Shown: piece after piece, positions 35,217 to 46,704 of the stretch
Layout: the number at the start of each line of letters is the position of its first letter
Position numbering within the stretch: position 1 is the first letter of the stretch
NCBI GenBank assembly: GCA_949128115.1
Contig: OX421966.1
Coordinates: 52,325,416-52,389,415, forward strand
Length of the DNA stretch: 64,000 bases
Direction: 5' to 3'
Source of the DNA: Anaspis maculata
Lineage: Eukaryota; Arthropoda; Insecta; Coleoptera; Scraptiidae
Translations under genes and position numbers: made by a program
The notes under the pieces: model-generated
Databases searched by the model: none
The model's input: only the letters and a program-made list of their open reading frames with translations
Told to the model about the DNA's origin: nothing

Positions 35217-35361
35217 GGGGCCGTATTCTCTAACTCTCTATGCACTCGAACCGACAGATATCGCTATCGGTAGCTAGGCAAGCACCATTGTGATTGGCTT
35301 TTGCCTGACTACCGATAGCGATATCTGTCGGTTCGAGTGCATGGCGAGTTAGAGAATCAGA
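35217..35361. repeat. MITE of the GGGCCG-ATTCT family (copy 4)
   Basis: The ends GGGGCCGTATTCTCTAACTC and AGTTAGAGAATC are inverted. The interior pairs 'tgcactcgaaccgacagata' with 'tatctgtcggttcgagtgca'. It lies about 90 bases after the Hsp70 fragment. Confidence 0.8.
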
Positions 35362-36198
35362 AGCATACAAACCAGGCGCTCTGGCTTCACAAAGAACGTG
35401 GTAATATTGCACCATGGCACTATGCGAAACCTCAGCAACAATTAGACGAACTAAACTCGAGCCGTCTGCAAAGATGCTTGATTGTCAAAACTCATTAGTC
35501 CGGCCCCTAGTCACCGAAACAACGCGACGTCGCGACGCAATAGCAATAAGTGCTAAAAATTGCGGCAATTGGGGAATGAAAAGCGCGAGAAGTCTCCCCC
35601 ACAAAATCTAAAGAAAGCCAAGTCATTTGAAGCTGTCTGATACATGATCCGAGTGTAGCAAACCGAGCCTTATTTGCTTGGTTTCCCCTACTCGGGATTT
35701 CTTTAAATAATGCTGAAGTTTGATTTTTCTTATGGTAGCCTAATTGCTATTTTTTTATAGTTAACTTGAAGTTGAATTATAAGAGAGATTCGGATACTGA
35801 GTCATGACAGCCTTTCTGCCCTGTTGATAATATTTCGAATGCCTCAAAGTCACCAGGTGAATCAACCGGATTGCGAAAACGGTTCTTGAAAATTCGAGGC
35901 GCTATATCTCAACGTTAAAACAAAACAAGTGCTGAGGCATTACTTACACCTCACCGTGTGACCGGTTTCTTCCTCCTAAATATTCGCTCTGATTGGTCCC
36001 CTCGGACCCGGGACCGCGAGATAATATGAAGCTATAAATATGAGTGCAACGCAGAATTCGGGGATTGGGATTCAATTCGATTATTCATTCAGAGACTCCG
36101 CGGACCATTCGGTTACTCCGCGGTCATTCCATTATTAGTCCATTAGACAGTCATTTAGTTTTGGCACTGCGGATGGTGCCTGGCCGGACGCCACTTCT
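35362..36198. other. Intergenic; possible LTR-like promoter
   Basis: No gene recognised. Around 36010-36110, CTATAAATAT is followed about 35-70 bases later by repeated 'ctccgcgg' motifs and a 'cattcag'-type initiator. The region could be the promoter part of an LTR (starting near TGTGACCGG, about 35957), but no matching second LTR is in the window. Confidence 0.3.
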
Positions 36199-36324
36199 GG
36201 GGCCTTATTCTTGAAACGGGGAACAAAGTTCTCATGCGGTGTTGCTATGCAAGGAGAGCTGTGATTGGCCCTTGCCTAGCAACTACACATGTGAACTCTG
36301 TTCCCCGTTTCAAGAATAGGGCTC
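36199..36324. repeat. MITE of the GGGCCG-ATTCT family (copy 5)
   Basis: The ends GGGGCCTTATTCTTGAAACG and CGTTTCAAGAATAGGGCTCC are inverted. The short interior pairs 'ttgctatgcaagg' with 'ccttgcctagcaa'. Confidence 0.8.
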
Positions 36325-37261
36325 CTGGCGTCTCAACGGCCGCATAATTCTGGTATTTCGAGTGATCATATTCCATAGTATTATTAGTATTATTGTCAGA
36401 AGACGCGGTCGAGAAATCAATTCAATTCCGGCACCTAGTTTAAAAGAAAACCGGACGCCGCTTGGAGTGGTAAAGTGAATCATCCTAACTCGATAGCCAC
36501 GCGCGCTTGAGCGTTTTAATAATTAATTCACCTACGCGGAATATGCGATGTTCCACCGTCAGCGCAGAAACCAATCGTACTAAAAAATATTTACCCCTGT
36601 GTTTTTCGCGAGTGTTACCCTGTTGGCACCCAGGGTGGAACGTACTATAAAGTCCTCTATTGTGTGACGTCAACACTAAGGTAGGACCAACCCATTCATT
36701 TTAACATGCTGCAAAGCGTCTCGCAGATGCTATGAGTCATTTCCCAAACGCTTTCTAGCGATCTCTCTCCGACTCTGTCTCTCTCTCTCTCTCATATCCC
36801 CACTTACGTCCTATACACGGTCCATGATGAATAAACGTCAAAATGGCGTCGTGCCGGTACATTGCATTGCTCTCTCTCTTACGTCACAGCAACAGCTGAG
36901 TTTTTGTATTGTTTACTTAATTCTCGACTTTATTAATTATTATCCGCCACGAGGTGGCCATTTTCATGAATATTCTCAATAGTAGCTTTTTTTAGTAAAC
37001 CTATGCAGTGATTGTACTTATAAATTTGGTTGTTTGAATATATGTTTGTTTTAAAAATCTCTTGTTTACCTGAACACCCTTCACATGTAGACAGGTAATA
37101 AGCTGGAGGTTTCGACTTGATTCAAATGCCTCGTCTGCCGGACTCACCTAAACGCCTTCCCCGAAGAGTTGAAGCCATAAATACATAAGCTAAAATGCAC
37201 GCTACCAACCTAAATTAAATTTCTAGATGTGTCCAGATGGTCTGTTCCCCTGCCCCTATTA
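36325..37261. other. Intergenic; (CT)n microsatellite
   Basis: No gene recognised. A CT-rich run occurs at about 36765-36795. The interval ends in the TA target of foldback element 8. Confidence 0.4.
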
Positions 37262-39087
37262 GTCCGGTAGTTAAGCGCCAAAAAAAGCTCGAACTATGCA
37301 TTTTGAGCTTGAGCAATGCGCTTTTGGGGTTTGATTGAGGATCCCCATACCTTAATTTCAAGAGTTGGAGACATCGGTGCACTCGATGCGGAGGGGGTCT
37401 GGGGGGCCCTTGAAAGTTGAAGGTGCGAGGCTTCCCACCAAATCACCATACCACCACGTAATTTCTACTGAGAGGCCATCAAACGACTCTAACCTGTACA
37501 TTGACAACATTTGTTACCATGTCCAAATAGTTCTTCACACTGAAAAAAATTAATTCTTATGACAGATCGGAAAAAACAGTTTTTCTCAATTTTTCATCCT
37601 CACAACGAATAAACTGCCAAGTGTGGTGTCATTTTGGAGTAAACGGCATCCTCTGATTTCATTCACCGAGTCAAAATGTTTGTGAGACCACCGTGCAAAA
37701 AATGACCCGCCAAGAAGTGAGCATTTTTGAGCACCTCATTTAACAGTAGTTTCTTGGCTGATACCAATCGATATGATTGATAATTTTGTCATGGATCAAT
37801 AACTTGAACTCTTTTGTAACGGTAATGCATGTGAATGAAACTCAACACGAGCATGGAGGCCTGGAAAAATTTTTTTTACTCCAGCGGTCGAATTTATTTC
37901 ACGCCTACTGAGCGTTAGTTTTTTGGGCTCAGGCAGGCAGCGTTTGAATAGGTTTGGAGACAAAATTTTCATATTTGTCTATGCAGCTGTGTAGCATAAT
38001 TCTGGAAACTGATTTGAGAATCATCAAAGATTATTTTGACAGTCACTAGGTACCCCCATGGGGATTAACTGCAGGGATCATGGCTGACGACGGAGGGCAT
38101 TCAACTTTTAAAGTGTTATTTTCTTTTTTCCTCTACCAACCTTCAAGGTTGTTTGATCATTTTGTACGTGTAAGTTTTCTTATGTTTGAGGAAGAAATAA
38201 TTTTATAAAAACAACCGTGAAAATGACTGTCAGAGTGGCAGAGAATAAGATCTTGGACGTTGAATTCCCTCCGCCGTTAGCCATCACCTCTGCAGTTAGC
38301 CACCATGTGGGTACTGACCGGCAAAACAATCATTGACGATTCATAAATCGATTTCCAGAATTAAACTGCTCAACTTTTCAGATAGATATGGAAATTTTGC
38401 TCCCAAAGCTATCCAAACGCTGCCTGCCTGAGCCCAACAAACTAACGCTCAGTAGGCGTGAAATAAATTCGACCGCTGGAGAAAAATATTTTTTCCAGGC
38501 CTCTACGCTCGTGTCGAGTTTCATTCACATCCATTACCGTTACAAAAGAGTTCAAGTTATTGATCCATGACAAAATTATCAATCATATCGATTGGTATCA
38601 GCCAAGAAACTACTGTTAAATGAGGTGCTCAAAAATGCTCACTTCTTGGCGTGTCATTTTTTGCACGGTGGTCTCACAAACATTTTGACTCGGTGAATGA
38701 AATCAGAGGATGCCGTTTACTCCAAAATGACACCACACTTGGCAGTTTATTCGTTGTGAGGATGAAAAATTGAGAAAAACTGTTTTTTCCGATCTGTCAT
38801 AAGAATTAATTTTTTTCAGTGTGAAGAACTATTTGGACATGGTAACAAATGTTGTCAATGTACAGGTTAGAGTCGTTTGATGGCCTCTCAGTAGAAATTA
38901 CGTGGTGGTATGGTGATTTGGTGGGAAGCCTCGCACCTTCAACTTTCAAGGGCCCCCCAGACCCCCTCCGCATCGAGTGCACCGATGTCTCCAACTCTTG
39001 AAATTAAGGTTGAGGGACCCCCAATCAAACCCCAAAAGCGCATTGCTTAAGCTCAAAATGCATAGTTAGAACGCTTAACCACCGGAC
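37262..39087. mobile_element. Foldback element 8 (1.83 kb) with TA flanks
   Basis: The ends GTCCGGTAGTTAAGCG (37262) and CGCTTAACCACCGGAC (to 39087) are inverted, with TA just outside each (37260-37261 and 39088-39089). The two arms, about 750 bases each, are highly similar. For example, the 62-codon frames at 37365 and 38994 translate identically, and 'gctcaggcaggcagcgttt' (37928) is mirrored at 38413. The unique middle (about 38020-38340) has no transposase. A third copy of the end starts at 63655. It shares the GAAAGTTGAAGGTGC block with foldback element 1. Confidence 0.85.
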
Positions 39088-39686
39088 TATATGGATCCGC
39101 CTCTCCCACGATATGCCTCTCCATATAAAATAACTGAGTCGGTGGTGGCAGTGTTCGTTACTACCCTTTTTGACATGTTTGACACCCTGTAACTTCTGAA
39201 GCAACCGACGCATGAGTGACAGAAGTTGTTTTTCTTGTTTGCTATCACAAAAACTATCGATTTGACCGAGTCTGTCGTGTGATGAAATGACTTAGGTAGA
39301 ATGTCGCTATCCGGCGTACTAGTAGACTTTTTTGCAAGAAACTGGGCGATAAATCCGATGGTAAATTAGACATAAAGCTTGAGTTCTATCTCTAGATTAC
39401 TGTGCTCAGCCGTGAAGTTTTTCTTGTAGTTTATTTATAGTGGAGATCAGCAGGATATATTTTCGTAGATGTCTCTTTGTTGATGTCTGGATAATGAAAA
39501 AGCTTCCGAAACATCTATTTCAGACATAATCAATTAATTAATTTTTATTTTATTCAATCCAAATTCTGAAGTATTCACGACACGTAGCTACATTCCTCGT
39601 GACATGCTTTCTAAGTGATTTGGTACCTATCAAATTAAAGGATTCTTTCCAGCAAACCCCTTGAAAGAACGATGCAATACCTCAGA
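39088..39686. other. Intergenic between foldback 8 and Gr-D
   Basis: No gene recognised. This would hold the 3' untranslated region of Gr-D on the minus strand. Confidence 0.4.
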
Positions 39687-40951
39687 TTACTTCATTATTA
39701 TCTGTCCAAATTGCAATATAACTATGAGATACGTGGTAGTAGTTCCCAAGATTGCGAACAGCGTCTTTTTATTGACCACAAAAAAATCAGCTGCCGAAAT
39801 TTTCGCAACGTTTCCTCCAAGAATCTTCTTCAGACGATACAGATCGTCCCTCCTTATTCCATCACTCCAATAAAATGCCTTACAGCAAGATTTAATTGTC
39901 TTCCTGCTCTCTAACTCAACATCATTACATTTCAACATCAAAATTGTGGTGGAACTCTGCAAAACAGTTGAATGATTGTCCAGACGAGGCATATTGTAAA
40001 CATTATTAGTTGCCGTCTTATTAGTGAATGGAAAAGCATTTTTGCGCAAAATAATATGATTGATGTACCTAGATGGTTTCCATTCTGTAATGAAATTTTG
40101 AAAAAGTCTTCTCATGGTAAAAGATTACTAACCAGAATAACTGAAGTCCATATCATGTAGGAGATCATCATATAAGTAGTGGAGGAATTAAAAAAGCTCA
40201 CAGAGAAGCTAATGGTATTCAAAAGATGTGTTATGCAAACGCCAGTAACGAAAACGAGAAACCAACCGAAAATATCATTGAATGTCTCAATCATTTCACT
40301 CAGAAGCAATACAATTTCACCAATGGCGTTGACGGAATATTGATTTTGCTTGTTCATATTATCCAAAAGATTATTCATTTGTTTGTAATATTCATGGAAA
40401 GCTTTTAAAACGTTCAACATGAGCAGCTGTTCAACAAAGGTGCAGTACATGCAAAAATCGTGTACTGTGTAAGTCGAAATTATCTCCAACTTGGCAAGCT
40501 GTGCCCAACTATAATGCACGTAAATGTAAGGACCGACGAATATTGAATTGTACAAAATCAACTGCATCAAAGAGTTGCCGGCGGTGATTCTGGAATTTTT
40601 CATTGGCAATTTCGAGTCGACCAGTTGAAAATCGTCAAGAAGTTGTTTCCATTTGGCTTGGTTGAAAACGCAAAAGCTCAGCGGGGCAGAAATTCCTACG
40701 AGTATCACTAAGCATTCATGGCAGCAACCCAAAATCTTCTGGTGGAGGGCCAAGTGTTCTTTCAGCTGTCGGAAGCGAAGGTACAAGGAGTAAAGCCATA
40801 CGAGTACCAGGGTCGATGCAAAAACTATTGACAGGGATTTGTTCAGGACAGGACGCCTAAGTGTTTTAGATCTGAAATCGTACCATGGTGTCATTCCCAA
40901 GTACTTTGCAAAATTGAACGCAACTTTGATGTGTGCAATGTGAGAACTCAT
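39687..40951 (-). CDS. Gustatory receptor (Gr-D), two exons, 362 aa
   Basis: Exon 1 is complement 40951-40133 (273 codons; ATG 40951, ending CTG|GTTAGT). Exon 2 is complement 39956-39687 (89 codons plus stop) after TTTGCAG. The intron is only 176 nt, phase 0, and free of MITEs. Landmarks are TPWYDF, NQAKWKQLLDDFQL (about residues 97-110), HDFCMYCTFVEQLL, NDIFGW in the fifth segment and TTTTYLIVILQF near the end. It is very close to Gr-C over its whole length, including the MSSH-AHIK start, so the two are recent duplicates in opposite orientation. The frame is intact. Ligand and tissue are unknown. Confidence 0.9.
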
Positions 40952-41513
40952 GCCGAACTAGGAATAATCAGGGGAAACTTTTGAGCAACACTTTGTTAGA
41001 AACTATTGGTCTTGATTAAATGCATCACTCTATCAGAATAATAATGATTACTATTTGTCTAATCACTCTATTCAACAGTAATAATAATAATAATTGTGAT
41101 GTCTGTGAAGAACCGGCTCCGTAACTAAACAGCGGAAGACAAAATGGAGCATAATAAAATAGCGCGTTGACAGAATAGCGCGAGATGCAATAGTGTGCGA
41201 CTAAACAGCGCCGTAGCAGCACAGCGCGGCAACATATCCGACCTTTGGTTCGAAAAAAAAATAGCAACACCAAATTCATCAGTCACTTTTCTATCATTGC
41301 TATCAATCAGAAACTCTAATTTTAACAAAAATTGATAGCTTGAACTGTTTTCTGTTTATTCAGCATTCGATCGAATCTCGAAATGCATGATGGGGTAGCA
41401 AAAAATAAAAATTTCTCAGACCGCGCGGAAATTCGCAAATCTGCATCATAACACCTGAAAATAGCCGTAACCAACACTAAAAAAATTAGAGCAATAAGTA
41501 ACCTAAACTGCTG
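40952..41513. other. Upstream of Gr-D; no other gene
   Basis: It should contain the Gr-D promoter. A short (AAT)n run lies near 41080-41095. 'gcgccgtagcagcacagcgcgg' motifs around 41165-41230 repeat 'agcgc' words without clear order. Confidence 0.4.
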
Positions 41514-41634
41514 TGGAACCACGAACACTCGACAGTTGTCGATCTCAACAATTTCCCCTTTCCCCTCTGCACCCTTCACCCTTTCCGAAAGGGGAAATTG
41601 TCGAGATCGACAACTGTTGAGTGTTCGTGTTTCC
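41514..41634. repeat. Near-perfect hairpin, about 120 bp
   Basis: The left arm (to about 41562) holds 'acgaacactcgacagttgtc' and the right arm (about 41588 on) its mirror, with 'aatttcccctttcc' / 'ggggaaatt' closing a loop of about 25 bases. It is probably a MITE, and the high arm identity suggests recent origin or ongoing correction. Confidence 0.8.
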
Positions 41635-42169
41635 AGCCTCCAGTATGGGGGTGAATTCTTGCGTGATCACCCTGTACCAGAAAGTGACAGTTTTTGAAAA
41701 TAACCCCTTAATTGAAACTGTTAACTTAACATTTTTTGAAAATATGAGGTGAATAATTGATGAAGAAAGGCTTTGTGATGGTGAAAGTAGAAAGTACCCG
41801 GCAAGCTTTGCAATTAGTTATGGGTGGTATTTTTTGGCCCGACAAAAAAGGGTGAAAAAACGACAAAAAAGGTGAACATCACGGCAAGCGTTCGCGTTCG
41901 CGACAGCGTTCGGCAATGAATTCGGAGCCAAATCAAGCTGCTCGAAAAGCTCGATGGTCAGGGCTCAAGAAATGAGAGAAGAGAGAACAAACTGTCAATG
42001 CCAAATGCAAAAATGTCTGTCCTATCTGGTGAACAAAACTGAAAATTGTGCAATACTGCGGCCAGTCTCAATCGATCACCCTAAAATGAGCTCCGCCGTT
42101 GCATTTGAGTGTTTTTTGTGGTAAACTGGACCATAGCCAAAAAAAATTGGGTGCTGAAATTTTCAAAAA

Positions 42170-42445
42170 AGGCCAAAATTCACCTCCTCCTGGAGACTTC
42201 TCCTTTGGCATAATTTTAGGAATGAAAAACGATTCCTACATGATTACGCAGGTTTCGAATCTGTCCACAAAAGTTTTTAATGGTACATCGCTTACAGGGT
42301 GCAACATCGAAATTTCTTTCTCAAATCGTACACCTGTATTTTAACATGGAAATCGATTCCGTTTTTATCTTGATTACAAATATATATCACACTTGGTGGG
42401 TTAGTCAACAAAACGCCTGTGAAAAAATTGATAAATTTTGGTCAT
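42170..42445 (+). repeat. Partial copy related to foldback element 3
   Basis: 'cctggagacttctcctttgg', 'gcttacagggtgcaacatcg' and 'atatatcacacttgg' follow the same order as the left arm of the 8331-9045 element. No mirrored arm is present here. The 140-codon frame at 42280-42702 runs through it and resembles nothing known. Confidence 0.6.
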
Positions 42446-42849
42446 TTTTATTTCAAACTTGTCTTATGGACCGAAAGCCTCAAGAAATTTTGCCTTACGA
42501 CCAGATTTTTGATCAAGGGGATGTTCCCACACAAAATCCAGTTGGTTTCATTCATGTACCTTATAATGTAAATTTTTGGCCATTTTTTCGAAAATTGACA
42601 AGCTCATACCAGCCTAAAGCTTCTGGTCTGACATGTAAGCAATTTTCAACAACCTTATCAACGCACATTAGACCTACAGGGTTAAAATCATGTACCTTAT
42701 GACGTAAGTTTTGAGGCACCAGCTCCCTGTCCAGAAGCATAATGTTTCTTCTGAGAGATGGTGGAGCAAGTCGTCTCTAAAATCGACTTCAGACGGCGAG
42801 AGGGTGGACTACTGCTGTTTTGCCGGAAACTATCGCCAGCAGGATCATT

Positions 42850-44064
42850 TCTCATAGCTTTCAGACTTCCAGTAAGGCCCCTTTTGCAGTCCTGTGTTAT
42901 CAAGAGCTCTATTGGGTCCCTTTATCCTCTCTTCAATCTAATTTGGAGCCCTGCTGAGCCCCTTGCATTTTCCGTAACTTCCGAGGTAACAAGCAGCGTT
43001 GTGCCGTCATGTCATGTTCGGAGCCTTATCGAGCCCCCATTGTGTCTTCAAGTGCAGTTGGAATCCTGTTGAGCCCCCTTTTGTTTTTTCATGGCATTCG
43101 GAGGTAGTTACCAGTCAGCCTCATTGTGCGTTTTTTTGTTATACAGAACTCCATTGGAACCCGTCGTGTCTTCAGTGCCGTTTGCAGTTCTGTTGAGTCC
43201 TCTTGCACTGTGGGATACTTTGTGCCAGATGTATTCATTTGGTGACCGGCCGGGCGATGGCCCTCTGACCCGCCCCTTCGCTCGGGTCATTTCCTGTTAG
43301 TTAGTAAGATGTTGCTTTTTCTTGTTCTTGAAATACTTATATTACCAGTCTCATCTAAGAACTCCTACAACACGGAAGTGCACACCGTGACCTTAGTCCC
43401 ATGCCCTTTCATTAAGCCCTCTTTTGCCATATTGTGTTATCCAGACCCCATTGGGCTCCCTTATTGTGTCTTCGATATGACTTGAAGCTCTGCTGAACCC
43501 CCTTGCATTTTCTGTTACTTTCAAAGCATGGTATCACCCTTGTGGGGCATGTCATGCGGAGTCCTTTCAGGCCCCCTTGGGTCCTCAATTGTAGTTGGAG
43601 CCCTAATGGGTCCCCTCGAGTTTTTGGTAGCTTTTAGAATTCCAGAAAGCCATCTTCTGTCTTCTTGCATTTCTATCAGATCTAGTGTAAGTTCCTTGTG
43701 CCTTCATGTGATATACGGAGCCCTATCGGACTTCTTTGTGTCCGCAAATGTAGTTTGGAGCCCTAGTTAGCTCCTTCATGTTTTTTCATGTTCACCAAAA
43801 TTTCAGTAAGCTCCCTGTTGCCTTTTTGTGTTATCCAGAGCCTCATGGGGCTCCCTTATTTCTTCAACGTCTTTTAAAGCCCTGGAGCCCTGCTGAACTT
43901 CCTTACATCTTTCCGTAGCTTTCGGAGCATTAGCACCTCAGAGCACCTCATGCTTTCATGTGATATTAGAAGCCCTATAGGGCCCCCTTGTACTCTCAAG
44001 TGTAGTATAACTCACTATATTTCTATTGGCTAACAATAAGCCCCCCTTTTGCCCTAATTTCTTA
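42850..44064. repeat. Degenerate tandem array, about 80-bp units (part 1)
   Basis: Phrases such as 'ggagccctgttgagccccc', 'tgtgtcttcaagtg', 'ttgcattttccgtaac' and 'ttgtgttatccagagccc' recur in the same strand sense throughout, roughly every 80 bases, heavily mutated. Local long frames come from the array. The array resumes at 45294 beyond an inserted foldback element. Confidence 0.65.
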
Positions 44065-44066
44065 TA

Positions 44067-45291
44067 CAGGGTGATTCACCACCAAATGGACATAGCCTAA
44101 GGGTAGGTCCAGTTTCACTAGGCGAACCAGGATTTGGCTTTGAAATTTTTCTAACACTGTTTGTTTCGAAGTTACAGGGTGATTCATGTATTTTGTCGAA
44201 TTTTTTGACAAGCCGTATCTTCAGAACGACCAAATAGATTGGATTGAAATTTTGTGGGTTGATTCTTCTATTGATATCTGACACATCGCCCTATCAAGCA
44301 GTTTGAAGTTTCCAGGGCCGGCCTTGTAAAAGAAAACTTCAAAGCTTTTTCCAAAAAAATACATTCTGTATGCTTATTTTCCGAATTTCATTTTCAAATT
44401 CGGAAACTACACCCAACATGCTAATAATAACACGAAAAAAATTGCTTGGCACCATTGAGCTGTCAAGAAAATTTTGACAATCGTAATGATTTTTGAGGTT
44501 AAGATTTTTTCTAAATTAATATTTTCAAATATTTGCAAATGATCTATTATGACCCTGAATTTCAGCCGTTTTGTCAGAAAAATGAAAATGACATTTTTCT
44601 CGTTTTCTCAGAAATAACAAAAAATTTCATCAGAATTTTCAATTTTTTTTTTATATGTTTCTTAATTTCAGCTCAAATTGGGATAGAAGTGAAGCTGAGG
44701 GACGTGACAATAATTTTTTGAAAATTCGGCTGAAACTTTTTGTTACTACTGAGAAAACGAGAGAAATGTCATTTTTACTTTTATGACGAAACGGCTGAAA
44801 TTTGGGGCCATAATAAATCATTTGTGAATATTTGAAAATATCAATTTACAAAAAATCCTAACCTCAAAAATCATCAGGATCATCAATTTTCTTTTGACAG
44901 CTTGATGGTGCCAAGCAATTTTTTTTGCGATATTGATAGCATGTTTCATGTAGTTTTTGAATATAAAAATGAATTTTGAATAATATGCATACAGAGTGTC
45001 TTTTTCAAAAAAAGCTTTGAAATTTTTTTTTCAAGGCCGGCCCTGGAAATTTTCAACTCTTTGATAAAGTGATGTGTCAGATATCAATAGAAGAATAAAC
45101 TCATAAAATTTCAAACCAATCTGTTGGGTTGTTCTAAAGTTATGGCTTGTCAAAAAATTCTACGAAATACATGGATCACCCTGTAGCTTCGAAACGAACA
45201 GCGTTGGAAAAATTTCAAAACCAGATCCAGGTTCGCCTGGAAAAACTGGACCTATCCTTAAGCTATGTCCATTTGGTGGTGAATCACCCTG
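44067..45291. mobile_element. Foldback element 9 with TA flanks, inserted in the tandem array
   Basis: The ends CAGGGTGATTCACCACCAAA (44067) and TTTGGTGGTGAATCACCCTG (to 45291) are inverted, with TA outside each. The palindrome is nearly complete, centred near 44680, with a loop of only about 60 bases. Further pairs are 'ttgatatctgacacatcgcc' (44270) with 'gatgtgtcagatatcaa' (about 45071), and 'gccggccttg' with 'caaggccggccc'. An internal CAGGGTGATTCATG near 44175 and its mirror repeat the terminal motif. No transposase is present. Confidence 0.85.
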
Positions 45292-45293
45292 TA

Positions 45294-45480
45294 TGTATAA
45301 AGTTCCATTGGGCCACCTTGTATCTTCAATATCGTTTGAAACCCTGCTGAGTCCGTTTGCATGTTTGCGTGACTTTCGGAGTTTTATCGCATCCCCTTGT
45401 ATTTGCTGATGGTTTCGAAAGCCCTTTTTTGAGCCACCTTCCTTGTCCCTTTATGAATAAGCCCCTTTACGTTCCGAAGC
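45294..45480. repeat. Degenerate tandem array (part 2)
   Basis: It continues the phrases of 42850-44064 ('tccattgggccaccttgta', 'gaaaccctgctgagtcc', 'gactttcggag'), showing that the foldback element split one array. Confidence 0.6.
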
Positions 45481-46208
45481 ATTGGGGATTTTTGGTTTTT
45501 TCTTGGAGTTCCTCTTGCGACCTCGCTTGCGACGAATTGTCACCCTCCAAAGGGCAAAGGTGCGTTAGGGCTTCAACGTAAAAAGATAAAATTGACGTAG
45601 GAGAACTTCGGAAGGGGCCAGTGTTGAACTGTTCAAATTTACAAGAGACGGGGGGGGGGGGACTAGGGCTCCTAAGTAGCAAGTAGCAATTCCAGCTAAA
45701 TAGTTGGAATAGGGTAGTGACCACCATCGAAAAATATTTAAAAAAATCATTCTAATCGAATGTAGAGCCTTAATAACAAGACTACGCTTCGTGGAAATTC
45801 GAAAAAAAAGTTCCAAGTGTCTCAAAATCTGCCTTGAAAGTGGCTACTTTTGCGAACGATTTCAAATCTACCGAGCTGTAAGGCGGGCTGTGACGTTTCA
45901 ATCTTTTGACAGTAGTGGGGATGACCCCACCTCCGTTGCCTGTGTGTCAGTGTTGACGTTGACGTTTGCCGGCATAACATAACCATTGAAGTCTGATGTA
46001 GTTTTGAAATATTCATAAATCATGAAAGATTTCACCAACTTTCCATATTTTCAAGCAAAACAACTAAACAACACGAATCACCGCACAGATACACAAAGCG
46101 TTAACAATATAACAATCAGCTGTTATAAGCATTGACGGGTTGACGCTAGTGCTTTTTGTAGTAAGTTCTGTAGTGTTGTCAAGCCTGCTTCTCCACCTAT
46201 GAAAGATT
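45481..46208. other. Intergenic, no gene recognised
   Basis: It holds a G run at 45651-45662 and AT-rich sequence. No hallmark motif was seen. Confidence 0.4.
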
Positions 46209-46704
46209 TACTACGTTTCCATGGAGAATTGAAATCGATTTGAAAACGGTATCGGGATTGAAAACTGCATGTAAACACTTGCAGAACTGTATCCAAATCG
46301 ATTTGAGTTTCAAGGTTGATTCGGCAAGATCTGGGATCGTATCGGGATCGGATCGAAATTACTCATGGAAACCCAATCGGATTGGATCGAAACATCAACA
46401 AACAGAAACTGACACATAGCAATGAGTAAAACCGCTGTTCTGGTCGCATCGAGGGTCGCATTCATACTTGCACCTGTTGTCTGCACTTCTGCCTTCTGCA
46501 CACTTGCAGTTTGCAGAGTACTTGCACTTTCTTTGATACGTTAAGTTGGGATAGTTTTAGGTTAGGGTTAAACTTACATGACAGATATGTAAACAGAATT
46601 CAAATCGATTTGAATACCGAGTTCGAACCACTCATGTGAACACTTCCGTATTCAATCCCGATACCGTTTTCAAATCGATTTCAATTCTCCATGGAAACGT
46701 AGTA
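46209..46704. repeat. Foldback element 10
   Basis: The left 'ttactacgtttccatggaga' and right 'tctccatggaaacgtagtaa' are exact mirrors. Inner pairs include 'aatcgatttgaaaacggtat' with 'ataccgttttcaaatcgatt'. The spacer is about 46330-46585. The element is rich in AAATCGATTT words. Confidence 0.75.

Noticed and set aside
36765..36795. CT-rich run as a promoter GAGA site
   Set aside because: A simple CT microsatellite with no nearby transcription unit.
37365..38994. Two identical 62-codon frames on opposite strands
   Set aside because: They are the mirrored arms of a foldback transposon, repeated again at 63748; not genes.
42280..42702. 140-codon plus-strand frame
   Set aside because: Its first half lies in a partial transposon copy also found at 8331-9045. 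No recognisable domain.
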